Assembly: GCA_025558075.1 (NCBI GenBank)
Contig: JAHLKF010000022.1
Location: forward strand, 1 to 64,000
Source: Gaertneriomyces semiglobifer
Lineage: Eukaryota > Chytridiomycota > Chytridiomycetes > Spizellomycetales > Spizellomycetaceae
Direction of reading: 5' to 3'
DNA length: 64,000 nt
Part shown: positions 10,801 to 24,188 of the stretch, in pieces
How positions within the stretch are numbered: the first letter of the stretch is position 1
Layout of the letters: every line of letters starts with the position of its first letter
Translations under genes and position numbers: made by a program
The notes under the pieces: generated by a model
Databases searched by the model: none
What the model saw: only the letters and a program-made list of their open reading frames with translations
Told to the model about the DNA's origin: nothing

Positions 10801-13059
10801 AGCAGTTCCTTAAGGACGTTGAGGAAGCCGTTGGTCTTTCCAGTGAATACATCACGTTTGAGGGCAGCGGTCGCTATACCCCACCTACAGGGCCCGGTCA
10901 TGCTGCACGTATTGGAAAGAACATGCCTGAGGTCTCGTCCCAGGAATATCCAGTGAAATTCTTACCTCTTATTGAAGACTTCCTGAAGCAAGGCTTGCCA
11001 AAATATGCCGACGCCTCGCGCGCGATTGCCGACCGAGAGCGCCTCGACTACGAAGGTGCCGACGTAAAAAGCATCCGAGACAATGTGGACGCATTCATGA
11101 TCAACGTGTCGTCTTGGTACAACGTGTTCTCCTCATGGTGGGTGGCCAAGAACCTGGATGCAAAGATCGAAGCCGCTTTGGAAGAGCAACGCCGACAAGC
11201 TCGTATCCAACTCATTCTGAGTTTGGTCTTCCTGGTGGTTGGCGAGCTCATTGCGCCAATCCTCCAGGGGGCGATGGCCGCTGCAAGCCGGATTGCTAGT
11301 GCTGCTCTTAAAGGCTTAGGCAGAAATAAGGAGCTCGTAAAACTTATTGACGACGCTGCTACCGGCTCCATAGCAGCTCGCCAGAGGCTTATGGCTAGCA
11401 AATCATGGAAGGAGAGCTCTGTTGTAAAAACGTTCGACAAGATCAAAGGCAAATTCAAGGGCGTGAATGATGACATGGTGTGCTTGATTGGTGAGGTCGC
11501 TTGGGAGGTCGGATCAGGTATGTTAACGGGTCAGCGCGCCTTCTTATGTACTGCAAAGCTAACGAGCTCCATCTGTAGGCTACATCCCAACTCCTGCTCG
11601 TCGTCGGGCATTTGACGATACCCTTGGCACTTTGGTAGCCAGACATGCGAGAGACGGGCGTGGACCATTGCCTCAGCTACAGGAGCTAGTCGTTCGCGAC
11701 CCCTCCGCCATCGTACAGTCTGAATATGAGTCAGTGGTTGATGTCGCTGAGGCGACATATGTTTCCCTTGACAGCCGGGCCAGGAGAAAGCCTCCTACAG
11801 TTGAGAAACTCTTGGAGCTGTTTGATGAACAGAAAGCGACAGAGGCCTTTGCTTCTTTCGGTGGTAGAGACGGCAAAAGTTTCACCCAGAACTGCAAAGA
11901 TAAGTTCAACAACAATAAAAATGTAAGTCCAGTCGAGGCCTACTTGTTGCGCAACAGCTTTTTTTTCTGAAAGGACAACCGCTGATCGAATCTGACCAAT
12001 TTAGCTCAAGCCATACGTCGTTTCCGAGGCACTCAAGGACGCAGACAAATCCAAGGATTACCCCTACTGGTTCAAACATGGTCAAGATTTGAATAAGAAG
12101 GACCCCCTGATTGGATGGGGTCTGAACGCCGATCACATGGTCGAGAAGAAGTTCGTCGCTCAGAGATTTGTCACCCCGCTCGCCCAGTTCGTCCGGGACA
12201 ATTCCCAGTTCAAGAAAGATATCACGGATGCGCTTGCCTCTTACGAAGGCACAGACGACAAAGGCAACAAAGTGAAGCTCAATTTTGCACACGAGCTATG
12301 TGAAGCCGTGAATGGCCAACGTGAGTGACCCGAGCTGCCCTGAGATGTTCACTGCAGGAGTTGACAAAGCTTTTATGAAACAGGAAACATGTACTTCCTT
12401 GATGGAAGCTCCAACGGCGGCAAGGAAAACTTAGTCTCTGTCTCCGAGGGATCCAAGCAGATGTCCGGTGCTGGCGCCAAATATGGTACATTTCTACGTC
12501 GTTCTTTCACTTACTGAAACTGTGGCTGATGTCTCTATTTGCAGGCCATAACATTGGTAGTAATGCGATTAAAACCTATATTGACGATAACATTGACACC
12601 ATGGAAGCAAACGCCAAAAACATTCAAAAGATTCAAACGGAAGCTTTGGCCCACCTTAGGAAGACCGTTAAGGACTTGGACAAGTCAGCTGGTTTCACCG
12701 CTTTGGAAAACAAAGCCAAAACGGATGCCGCTAAATTGGTTGATATCTACAAGAAGGGTGGACTACTCCAGGGGAACGCGGCGACATTCCAAAACAATAT
12801 GAGGAATGTGCAACCGAACAATTTGGCACGCGTCTTCTTTGAAGAAGGATCCAACACCATGTCTAACAAATCGTGGGATGCTAAAGATCTCGACGCCGGA
12901 GTGGCGCCAGGAACCTCAAAAGCGGCCAGGGACGCTGCGAAGAAAAGAAAGGCAGATCGCGCAGCGCAGGCCGCCCAGAATGTCTCTGGTGCTTCCACCA
13001 ACAACGTTCAGGGAGGACCTACCACTGCGAAAGCGCAGCAGTGCCTGAAGAAGAAATGA
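7873..13059 (+). CDS. Secreted killer-toxin-like class V chitinase: B-lectin, LysM x2, CBM18, GH18, long C-terminal region
   Basis: Eight exons: 7873-7939, 8009-9366, 9432-9858, 9919-11517, 11579-11922, 12005-12320, 12384-12485 and 12545-13059; about 1575 residues, all phases consistent. Residues 1-22 are a signal peptide. Then a bulb-type lectin domain (about 40-155) with two QxDxNxVxY sugar sites (QPDGNLVYY, QRDRNFVLY); two LysM-like modules (about 173-220, 232-280); a hevein/CBM18 domain (about 297-340, CCSAWGYCG); and GH18 (about 355-705) with intact catalytic DGVDLDYE and substrate-binding MNYDYNGPW. The remaining 870 or so residues match no domain I know. They include a hydrophobic stretch near 1045-1080 (LILSLVFLVVGELIAPILQ) like that of subgroup-C, zymocin-alpha-like chitinases, and a charged, probably coiled C-terminus. 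The protein should bind and cleave chitin; any toxin-delivery role is inference. It is convergent with the orphan ending at 13285. Confidence 0.88.
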
Positions 13060-13284
13060 TCTCTGAAGCTATTATATGTATCTAGTGCAAGCACAGACCT
13101 AATCATCTGGACATACTCATTAATTTCATGAATTGGACTCAATAATCAAATTCACGCTCTCATATTATCTGTGGACCCTGTGTTCCATTTTTTGCGATAT
13201 GAGCGAACCTCATGCGTAACTTTTTACGAGCGGCTCTTTCAAAGAACCTTTATACATCCTTCAAATATGTTGCAAAGCTAAAGC

Positions 13285-15168
13285 TCAAACGGCGGTGACA
13301 TAAGAGGCAGGCCCAATATCAGCCTCTCTATCACTATGCTGATCACCTTTCGGTCTTATGCGACGCTTGCCGTCCTTAGAGAAAGTATCCATGTTGCCCA
13401 GCATTTTATCAAAGAGGTGACCAAATTCGCTTGGGTCAGTGCGAGTAATCGCTGGCTTTTCAAAACGCCCGCCTTCGGCTAACGCAACTTCTTGCCACAA
13501 ATCCAACGAGCTTAACTGAGCATGTGAAGCCCATCCAATAGCATGCTCGAGGTGGTAGGCGCCGACGGATCCCGCCACGTCAGCAAAGTATTGGTTGTGA
13601 TCATGGTGATCGCACCGATCAGGATCGTGGTTCACCCAAGGCCCAAGGGAGGTCCCAAAAGACTTCCCGAATTTGGTTGGCCCGCGGTGTAACCTGGCTC
13701 TGTCCCGCGGCTTGATCAGCGGTGTTGCAATCGTCTTTACCAAGCCAAACTCTGGTGTAGGTGCATGGACCCCAACACCAGCGCTTTCTGCCACAGCCAA
13801 GTCGACAGTCAAGGACACGCGACGCAATCGGTGCAGTTTCTTACTGGCGGCGTCCGCCGGCAAGTTCGCGTGCGACACCTGCCGTGACACGCTTGTCGGC
13901 GGAGTTCGCAGTTCCGGTTGACTCGCCCAAACGCTGCGGCGATGAACGTTACTGAGTGCGAAAGTGAAGCCCTTTGTGCCAATCCCGGCGAAGACGTCCA
14001 ACGTGCTCCCATCGTCATCTGCTTCCTGCAACGCAGGAAGCTGTTCGCCGAGGGACGCCGTCACACAAATCTTGGTCGGATGAGCAGAGGAAATCGCCCG
14101 ACAGCAATTCATGAGAACAGGTGACGTTCGACGACTGTAAGAATACCATGTTACGAGTTCTCGCATCAGTTTACCGTGCAACTGGAATTGGCTCGGTGTG
14201 GTTTCAAGTTTGTCATTATCGCTTAGATGGATTGTGATTGTCTTATCCGATTTCAACACAGTTGGACGCAAGTCTGGGAAATGAGTGTCGGCTTGGTTTA
14301 AAAGGACTTTTATTTGTGGCACTTCCGGTCCATCGTGATCCTTGAGTTTCACTTTTGTGCGTTACAGTAAGTGGCTAGTTCAGAGGTAGTCGGAAGATGT
14401 TCTCACTCACCGAACCCAATAGGCCCTGGTACAGGCCTTGCAAATTTCGTAGTCGTGCTTCTAGTGGAGTGGCCGGAACGAGGGGATCGCACCCGTTCGG
14501 AATCGTGCTGTTCACTGAAGGGGTTCAAATGGAGCTCATCGTTTTCCTACATAGGGGAGCAATCTGTGAGATAATATATCATAGAAGAACATGTTGATCA
14601 GTACGTTCATACATCTATGCTCTGCAGAGTACGAGCTACATTGGACAAGCAGGTAAGTTGAAACGAATCAGTATCAAAGTGCCTCATCAGAGCAGCATAC
14701 CTTGACGAAAGGCGCGTGTATTTGTAAGTTCTCCTTCAGTACTGCCGGGCTGTTTCTTTCCTAGAAGCCGACGTTGCAAGCGGCGATATGCACGACGAAG
14801 GATCGGTCGGCGGCTACGCATCCCCAATCCGCGGTGCTCAACATCACTAGACTGTGCATGATAGTCGGTAACTGCCTCTTGAGCGAAAATGAACCTCATG
14901 ACGGCGTAATACGTACCCCATCCTTGACTTGCTTTCGGAGTAATCGTCGTGCTCTATCACGACGTCCGCGTCCCTTACCACGTCTGGTCGGGCCTGCGGT
15001 ACTATCCTGGCCCCTAGCAGTGCTCTGATTATATTCCGCTGCACCTGTACAACGTCTCGTTTAGACGGATATCACGGATACTCTGCAATGTAATTCTCAC
15101 TCACAGGCACGCTCGAAAATTTCGTCCGCAACGTCGGCTGCCGACATGCGTCTCGCGTTCTCGCTCAT
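13285..15168 (-). CDS. Hypothetical protein with highly basic N-terminal region
   Basis: Six exons on the minus strand: 15168-15105, 15044-14917, 14875-14701, 14635-14613 (only 23 nt), 14546-14411 and 14351-13285; 530 residues, all junctions GT-AG and phase-consistent. No family recognised. Residues about 35-120 hold Arg/Lys-rich clusters (TRRGKGRGRRDRARRLLRK, RRPILRRAYRRLQRRLLGKK) that could be nuclear-localisation or nucleic-acid-binding segments. The C-terminal half has mixed composition with a His/Asp-rich stretch (DPDRCDHHDHNQ) and no membrane helix. The start is set by an in-frame stop eight codons upstream. Its 3' end faces the chitinase 3' end across 225 nt. Exon structure is the main evidence that it is real. 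Confidence 0.6.
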
Positions 15169-15796
15169 GACCGTCCAAAACTTTGCTAACTATAAGATGT
15201 GGTCTGAGTACTAAGGCATATAGCTTATCAGGGTGTCTGGTCTTTTGCGGACAACCAGCGCGCGCAAAGGCACCTCTTATACCCACCTGGTGCTCTTGCT
15301 TCTTGCGAGGATGACGGATCGTGATGAAATATTTGGGGGTCCCTTACTGCCCGTCGTTATACAATAGCCGCGTCGTCGTTGTTATTCTTCCGATTCAGTC
15401 GCGGTCTCCAATGCAGCCACCAGCTCAGCTTTTGCAAATCGACCTTGTATGATTGCACCAGCGAGTTTTTACAGATAAGCTCAGTAGTGAAGTCCTCCAA
15501 TGCACTGGCCGAATTACCAGAGAAAAAAAAATGAATCTCTTCCAAAACTGTTAACGAACTTGCCTAGCCCTGTAGGCACGCGCGCGAAAGGCCAAGTAGA
15601 CATAACTCCGATTGCGCGTAATCCCAGTTTGATTAGGTCAGCAACTACCGGAGAACTACTGTTGAGCGTTCTCACCAGGCCGACCCAATGCGTAAGGAAA
15701 TCTGTATCTTCGCGACGTACATGCCCGGATAGACGGTCATGATCACACACGCCTGATCCGTGTATCATTAAAGTTCATATTCTACATCAATGTCTA
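15169..15796. other. Gap with unassigned open stretches
   Basis: About 630 bases between the orphan start and the Polo kinase stop. A minus-strand frame at 15514-15768 (ending in a Phe run) and another at 15357-15545 are protein-like in composition, but no splice model joins them into a convincing gene. They could be noise or part of an unrecognised small gene. Confidence 0.3.
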
Positions 15797-18760
<2,964 letters not shown>

Positions 18761-19480
18761 TGTCTAACCTCCAAGTTGGGGGCCGTAATTGTTGTAAAGT
18801 TGAACCCACTCAAGGTCAAGTTCAGCAATGGTCGTCAAATCTCCACTGACAGGTGGGTTGACAGTCGATTCCCCAATAGCTTGTGTAGGACGGCTGATTA
18901 ATAGCGCGAAATCGGCAGCAGAGACTCCAAGGACTGCCAATGACGGATGCAATCAAGAACCAGCGCCTTCGATCAAGAAGCAGGTCACATTCATGTACAA
19001 GGAAAACGGAACTGAAAAGCGCCTTTAGAAATTAACAGTGTCGGCGTTAATGTGGTCTTCAGTCTGTCGATCGAAGGGGCCGTCAGCGCTCGTGTGACGC
19101 GCAGAGTCAAAATTGAGCATCGGACAAAATTCCGGTCAAACATGCAGATTTATGTTATTAGGACGTCAGCACCCAAAAGGTGGTTGTCGGACGCTAGGTC
19201 TACCGTCCTGCGACATGGCTTTGCTTGCTGAACTGGTGCTATGTAGGTTCTTCTGCTCCCTCATCCTCTTGGGACCTGTCGCTGGATCTAGCGTTGGTCC
19301 GAACGCGTCCATTCGGACAGTCTTCGAAAAGAACACTGAATTGAATGCCAGCAAGGCCGCTGGTAGGATGCGATACTCGATGCAACAAGCCCATCCACTG
19401 GGTAATTTTGATATTATCAAGTACAGCGACAATGCGAAATATATACAGAAATGATCGCAAATAAGTCCTCGCTGCTCGCA
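18761..19480. other. Gene-free stretch between PLK start and PRP22 end
   Basis: About 720 bases. It should hold the PLK promoter and the PRP22 3' UTR. It also contains a plus-strand ORF at 19215-19454 with a hydrophobic, signal-peptide-like N-terminus, listed as a finding and not as a gene. Confidence 0.35.
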
Positions 19481-22400
19481 CTAAAACGTCTGCGACACCC
19501 TGTGACCTTTCTGAACTCTTGAGATTCTCCACTCATTCGGCTTCTCATAGCGATTGAACAACGGTTCCAGCTTCTCTTGTCTTTTCCGCTTACTGATCTT
19601 GTTAGCATCTGCAGTCTTGAAGAACGCCGGCGCTACTTCAACGAGCCATTTCGGTTCAATCGCCACCACTTCACGCATATACTCTTTGGTCGTCAGCACC
19701 AATTCATGATAAATAACCCACTCAGGTTGCTTGTTGAACAATGCGGATGACGGGTGGATGTATACGGGAGTCGATTCCACAAGCGTTTTGTACCCTTCCT
19801 GTGGATCCTTTTTGGCGGCATGTCGGAAGAACCCAGAACAAATCGCTTTTCGTACTTTGTTATAATTTCGTCCGCAGCTCACAATATCGTGTTGATATCG
19901 GTCCATAATACCGAGCAACTGCTTCCGAATATCTTGAGATCGCCTCAAACTTCTTGCTTGAACAAAATTCTCGTAACACCACGGATTCGAAAATTTTGCT
20001 GCCTTCCAGCCATTGTAAACCGCCAGAAGCGTCAAATGGTCACCCTCCGGCTGGTGAAACTTTGCCTTTTTTGAGTCTGCCTGCGCCTGTTTCTCCTTCG
20101 GTCGGTACCAGATGTTTTGCACACTCAGCATAGCCACAATAGTAAGAATCTCGTCAGAGCATCCCAAATCAACTGATGCGATAAGCATTTTGGCCAGCTG
20201 CGGTTCTAGCGGGAACTCTGCCATCTTCCGCCCGACTCGCGTTAACAAGCCCTCATTATCCAACGCTCCCAATTGAAATAGCAACTCCATAGCTGTTATC
20301 ATGGTTTGAACCGGTGGCGGGTCCATGAAGTCAAAGTTCAGCAAATCATTGATACCCATCGCCTTCAAAGTCAACACAGTGTTCGACAAGTTCATGCGTT
20401 GGATATCCGGGACCGCATTGGGAAGCATCTCGTTACGATAAGCGGCTTCAGTATATAAGCGGTAGCATTTACCCGGTCCTGTACGCCCTGCACGACCGGA
20501 ACGCTGCCGTGCCTGTGCTTGAGAAATCGGCACAACCACCAAAGCGTCCATTCCAAGCTTGGGGTCGTAGGTATTTTGCTTGACAAAGCCTGGATCGACC
20601 ACATAGTAGATACCGTCGATTGTGATCGAGGTTTCTGCAATGTTGGTGGCAATGACTACCTTACGAGCCCCCGGTGGCGCTGGTTCGAAAATTCGCGATT
20701 GCATTTCCGACGGTAACGCAGAGTACACTGGTAAAATAATGAGCTCCGGTACCATTGGACCCAGGGCCTTCATTCTTTCGTATAAAATCTCGGCAGCAGT
20801 GTCGATTTCTTCCTGACCAGTAAGGAATAGGAGAATGTCACCCGCAGGCTCTGACAAGTGGATTTGCATGACTGTGATCAACGCACTGTCCAGGTAATCA
20901 CTTTCCGGTTCCTTCGCGAACAAAATTTCAACAGGGTACGTGCGTCCGGGAATTGTCAAAATGGGACAATTGAAGAAATAGGTGGAAAACTTCTCGGCAT
21001 CCAATGTTGCAGAGGTGACAATTAGCTTCAAATCTGGTCTTTCTTTAACGGTTCTCTTCAACAAGCCGAATAACACATCTGTATGTATGGTTCTTTCGTG
21101 CGCCTCATCCAGTAACAGAACCGAGTACTTGGTTAGCTTGGGGTCAATCAAACATTCTCTGAGAAGCATTCCATCCGTCATGTACTTGATCTTTGTCTCT
21201 GGACTCGTGCAATCCTCGAAACGGATCGTATAACCGACTTCCTGTCCTAAACGACACCCAACCTCTTCAGCTACACGTTTAGCAACGGACATTGCGGCGA
21301 CACGACGAGGCTGCGTGCATCCTACAATTCCGGAATTTGCAAAGCCTTCTTCAGCAAGGTACTGGGTCATCTGCGTCGTCTTCCCAGAACCAGTATCACC
21401 TACGACGACAAGAACCTGATTTTCCGAAACGGCTTTGGTAATCGTTGATCGAAGCTTGAAGATAGGCAATGATTCTCGCTGCTCTTTGATGGACAGACTG
21501 GTGATTTTACCAAATGTGGTAGCATTGTTGAAGGTCTTCTTTTTCCATTCCGGTACATTTTCACCACCCTGCCCCTTCAGATCTTGAGCAAACTGCCTGT
21601 CCGTCCTATCAGCCATAGGATCAGCCCATGGACGATTCAAGTCTTTCGGTACAGCATTTTCTTCTTGGGTCGCTTGTTGTTGACGAATTTCCCTTCTTTC
21701 CTTGGCCAGTGCAGCTCCGGCAAGAGCTGCACGGTTCATTGTGCCATCCGGATTCTTTACAATTTTGATCGGACTCAACTGCATTGTCTGCTTCGTCTGG
21801 CCCTTCAAAAACGACGGTTCCTCATCTCGAATTTCAATATCAAGCTCTTCCTCTGTTTCCTCGTAATTCAGTAGCCCCGCATCTTCATCAAATGTGGGGT
21901 AATCCTTGGGGTCCAGTACCCCCGAGGCAATCAACTGCTTTATCTCCCACCGTTCAGGCGAGGATATCCGTTTCACAGCGGCTGTATGCGTATCAACGTC
22001 ATCAACAATGGGCACCTCGCTAAGGGACGTCATTAACGGCCTCGCGGGATTTCGCATGCTGTCGGCTTCTCTTTCGCGCGCCGACTCAACAGAGAGATGG
22101 GGAGTCAGATCTCGACCGGTGGCTTGATCTACATCCTTCATGGACATTCCGATCCGGTTTCCGGCTATAGTCAGAACCTTCACTTTTACCCTATCACCCC
22201 GTTTCACAACATCTGAAGGATGGGCTATTCGACCTGGCCCAGCTGCCAGAGCGCTAATGTGAACCATTCCTTCTGCCCTTCCGCGAATACCCTCCAACGC
22301 AACAAATGCACCAAAGTCCCGCACTCCAGTGACTTTTCCATCATATATCTTATACAGTTGAGGGGCATCATCCATGGTATCTCTACCTCGTCTACTCCCA

Positions 22401-23038
22401 TATGGACCACCGTCACGCTCCCTTCCTCTCCCTCTATGAGGACTTGGGCTATCTCTTCGACTTCGTTTTCGGTACGGGCTATCGTCTCGTCTTCTCTCAC
22501 TACTTCGATCTCTACTGCGACTCCGGCTACGCTTTCTTTCCCGGTCATTTGCTTCCTGTTTCTTACTTTTCAGAAAACCCTCCAATTCCGCCATGGTATC
22601 TTCTGCAACCCTCTTATCTTCCACAAGCGCTGCTGCTCGCTTAGGATCATCTGGTATGGAAAGCCCTGGAAATTTGGATTGCTGGGCGGCAGCTTCCTCC
22701 CTTGACTCATCTTTTTCCCACTCCGATACCACGCTCGCTGTTGTGGTACCATCACCTTTTGTGCCCTTGCCCTTCTTCTTCTTTTTGCCTTTTCCTTTGG
22801 ACTTTCTGGCTGGCACCATAGATATCAGCCGGTCCAAACTATCTATCAGCGCATCCGGAAAATCCGCACCGATGTCCTTTAGCCCTTTGCGAAACCCTTC
22901 GGCGTTTCCAGCTTCATCGTGGATGTTAATGATGAACTCGGCCAAAACCTTGTCATTGATGCCGGTATGATTTACAATTTCGCGGGTGATTTTGGCAACC
23001 AGCGAGAGGTACTCCAGTTGCTCAAGATCTTCGGCCAT
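19481..23038 (-). CDS. PRP22: DEAH-box pre-mRNA splicing helicase Prp22/DHX8
   Basis: Prp22 releases spliced mRNA from the spliceosome and proofreads exon ligation. Single exon, 1185 residues from the ATG at 23038 ([17 protein letters not shown], the conserved DHX8 N-terminus); the frame is open 35 codons further upstream to 23143. In order: N-terminal helical domain; RS-rich stretch (about 180-230); S1 RNA-binding domain ([15 protein letters not shown] ... GMVHISAL, about 250-330); helicase core with P-loop [21 protein letters not shown], and motif [22 protein letters not shown]; ratchet and OB-fold C-terminal domains. The S1 domain plus this N-terminus separates it from Prp2, Prp16 and Prp43. 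Unusually for this window the long gene has no intron. Confidence 0.96.
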   Translation of the reverse strand: MAEDLEQLEYLSLVAKITREIVNHTGINDKVLAEFIINIHDEAGNAEGFRKGLKDIGADFPDALIDSLDRLISMVPARKSKGKGKKKKKGKGTKGDGTTTASVVSEWEKDESREEAAAQQSKFPGLSIPDDPKRAAALVEDKRVAEDTMAELEGFLKSKKQEANDRERKRSRSRSRDRSSERRRDDSPYRKRSRRDSPSPHRGRGRERDGGPYGSRRGRDTMDDAPQLYKIYDGKVTGVRDFGAFVALEGIRGRAEGMVHISALAAGPGRIAHPSDVVKRGDRVKVKVLTIAGNRIGMSMKDVDQATGRDLTPHLSVESAREREADSMRNPARPLMTSLSEVPIVDDVDTHTAAVKRISSPERWEIKQLIASGVLDPKDYPTFDEDAGLLNYEETEEELDIEIRDEEPSFLKGQTKQTMQLSPIKIVKNPDGTMNRAALAGAALAKERREIRQQQATQEENAVPKDLNRPWADPMADRTDRQFAQDLKGQGGENVPEWKKKTFNNATTFGKITSLSIKEQRESLPIFKLRSTITKAVSENQVLVVVGDTGSGKTTQMTQYLAEEGFANSGIVGCTQPRRVAAMSVAKRVAEEVGCRLGQEVGYTIRFEDCTSPETKIKYMTDGMLLRECLIDPKLTKYSVLLLDEAHERTIHTDVLFGLLKRTVKERPDLKLIVTSATLDAEKFSTYFFNCPILTIPGRTYPVEILFAKEPESDYLDSALITVMQIHLSEPAGDILLFLTGQEEIDTAAEILYERMKALGPMVPELIILPVYSALPSEMQSRIFEPAPPGARKVVIATNIAETSITIDGIYYVVDPGFVKQNTYDPKLGMDALVVVPISQAQARQRSGRAGRTGPGKCYRLYTEAAYRNEMLPNAVPDIQRMNLSNTVLTLKAMGINDLLNFDFMDPPPVQTMITAMELLFQLGALDNEGLLTRVGRKMAEFPLEPQLAKMLIASVDLGCSDEILTIVAMLSVQNIWYRPKEKQAQADSKKAKFHQPEGDHLTLLAVYNGWKAAKFSNPWCYENFVQARSLRRSQDIRKQLLGIMDRYQHDIVSCGRNYNKVRKAICSGFFRHAAKKDPQEGYKTLVESTPVYIHPSSALFNKQPEWVIYHELVLTTKEYMREVVAIEPKWLVEVAPAFFKTADANKISKRKRQEKLEPLFNRYEKPNEWRISRVQKGHRVSQTF

Positions 23039-23162
23039 TGCGACAATGTCCTGAACGAGGCTGCCGGGAAGAGGGTGAGTAGTGTCTGTTAAAAGCTGGA
23101 GGTTGGGTCTCGTTCTAACAAAATGCCTCGGTTCCGAGTACACGCAGGAACGCCTTTCCAGC

Positions 23163-23174
23163 TAACCCTAACCC
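23163..23174 (-). promoter_or_regulatory. Telobox-like motif upstream of PRP22
   Basis: The plus strand reads TAACCCTAACCC, that is two copies of TTAGGG-type repeat on the minus strand, 125-136 nt upstream of the PRP22 ATG. Telobox motifs occur in promoters of housekeeping and translation genes in plants and some fungi. A functional role here is inference. Confidence 0.4.
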
Positions 23175-24089
23175 CCAGTGTCCAAACGCGAGTAGACTCT
23201 CGAAGTCTTGCAAGAGTACGCAGCGGCATCGTTGTCATTATGCTAGTTTTGGTTTGAATCTATGGTCCACTGCCATGGCTGTATGATAAAAGCAACCAAC
23301 GTTGAATCTAATGCTGTCCAAATTGTACAACGTATACTACTGCACAAAAATAAAACTGTCCGGCTTGTAGTTCATGGCGTCCATCGCACGACAATCAAAG
23401 GTTGGCACTGTCTGAACACCAACCTCAAAAGATGCCGTCTTAGCTGCTTAAGCTAGTGTAGTAACACGCATCCGAAGTTGCTGCGCTCCAACACTGAGCT
23501 TGCACATCGTCCTTCGGAACGAGCTCCAGGACCACAGTCTTTTGCCGTCATGCTCCAGCCATTCAATTACTTAAGTTTCTTCCTTATTTTAGGGGGGGAG
23601 TACACTCTTTAAGGCGTTGGATTGCCCACTGAACCACGAAGTGAGCTTGGGAACATCAAAGGATAACCTGCAGTTCCGACCTCCAAGCAGACCCGACGTA
23701 CGGCTGTCCTTCCCTCGGACCCATCCTTGCTACAAGGCGGTGATGGTGCGGCAGCGGATATCGACTTATGGTGTGCAAAGGAGCCCCACCACTGAGGCCA
23801 GAGGTCTGGGGCTCGCTGATCTACCGGAGATAGACCCCACCCGAACCAGGTCCCTCCTGATTGGCCATCTTCCAGGCACAATAGGGATGTTCTACAAGCT
23901 AGAGGCCAGAAGCCCACAACTGAACAGTGCTAAAAGAGTGTACTGAGGAGAAAAGAAGAGAGGAAGGGGGTAGCGACGAGGCCGGTCTTTTATAGGCGAA
24001 GCCCGACGCGTCGAGGCACTTGCTGACTTAATTACGCGTCCAATTGGGTGCTGCCTGGCACAGTCACAACAACGCTTACACTATGCCAT

Positions 24090-24098
24090 CCACGTGAC
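24090..24098 (+). promoter_or_regulatory. CACGTG (E-box/CBF1-type) site upstream of MPP10
   Basis: CCACGTGAC lies about 90 nt before the MPP10 ATG. A perfect TCACGTGA stands at almost the same distance upstream of the other ribosome-biogenesis gene in the window, RPA49. bHLH factors of the Cbf1 class bind this core. Confidence 0.4.
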
Positions 24099-24188
24099 TC
24101 TCATTATTTTTGGGGCCATTTCGTGTTTTACTATTGACTTTGCAGCAAACATTCCACCAGCTGAAATCCAACAGTTGTCCGCACCACC

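Larger units (their letters stand above)
23039..24188. other. Divergent PRP22/MPP10 intergenic region
   Basis: About 1.15 kb without a supported gene. It contains a telomere-like TAACCCTAACCC at 23163-23174 and a CACGTG site at 24091-24096. ORFs near 23610-23946 on both strands are short and unrelated to anything recognised. Confidence 0.45.

Noticed and set aside
23609..23946. Overlapping ORFs on both strands near 23.6-23.9 kb
   Set aside because: Short, with no family match and no splice partners; they look like chance frames in a GC-richer patch.
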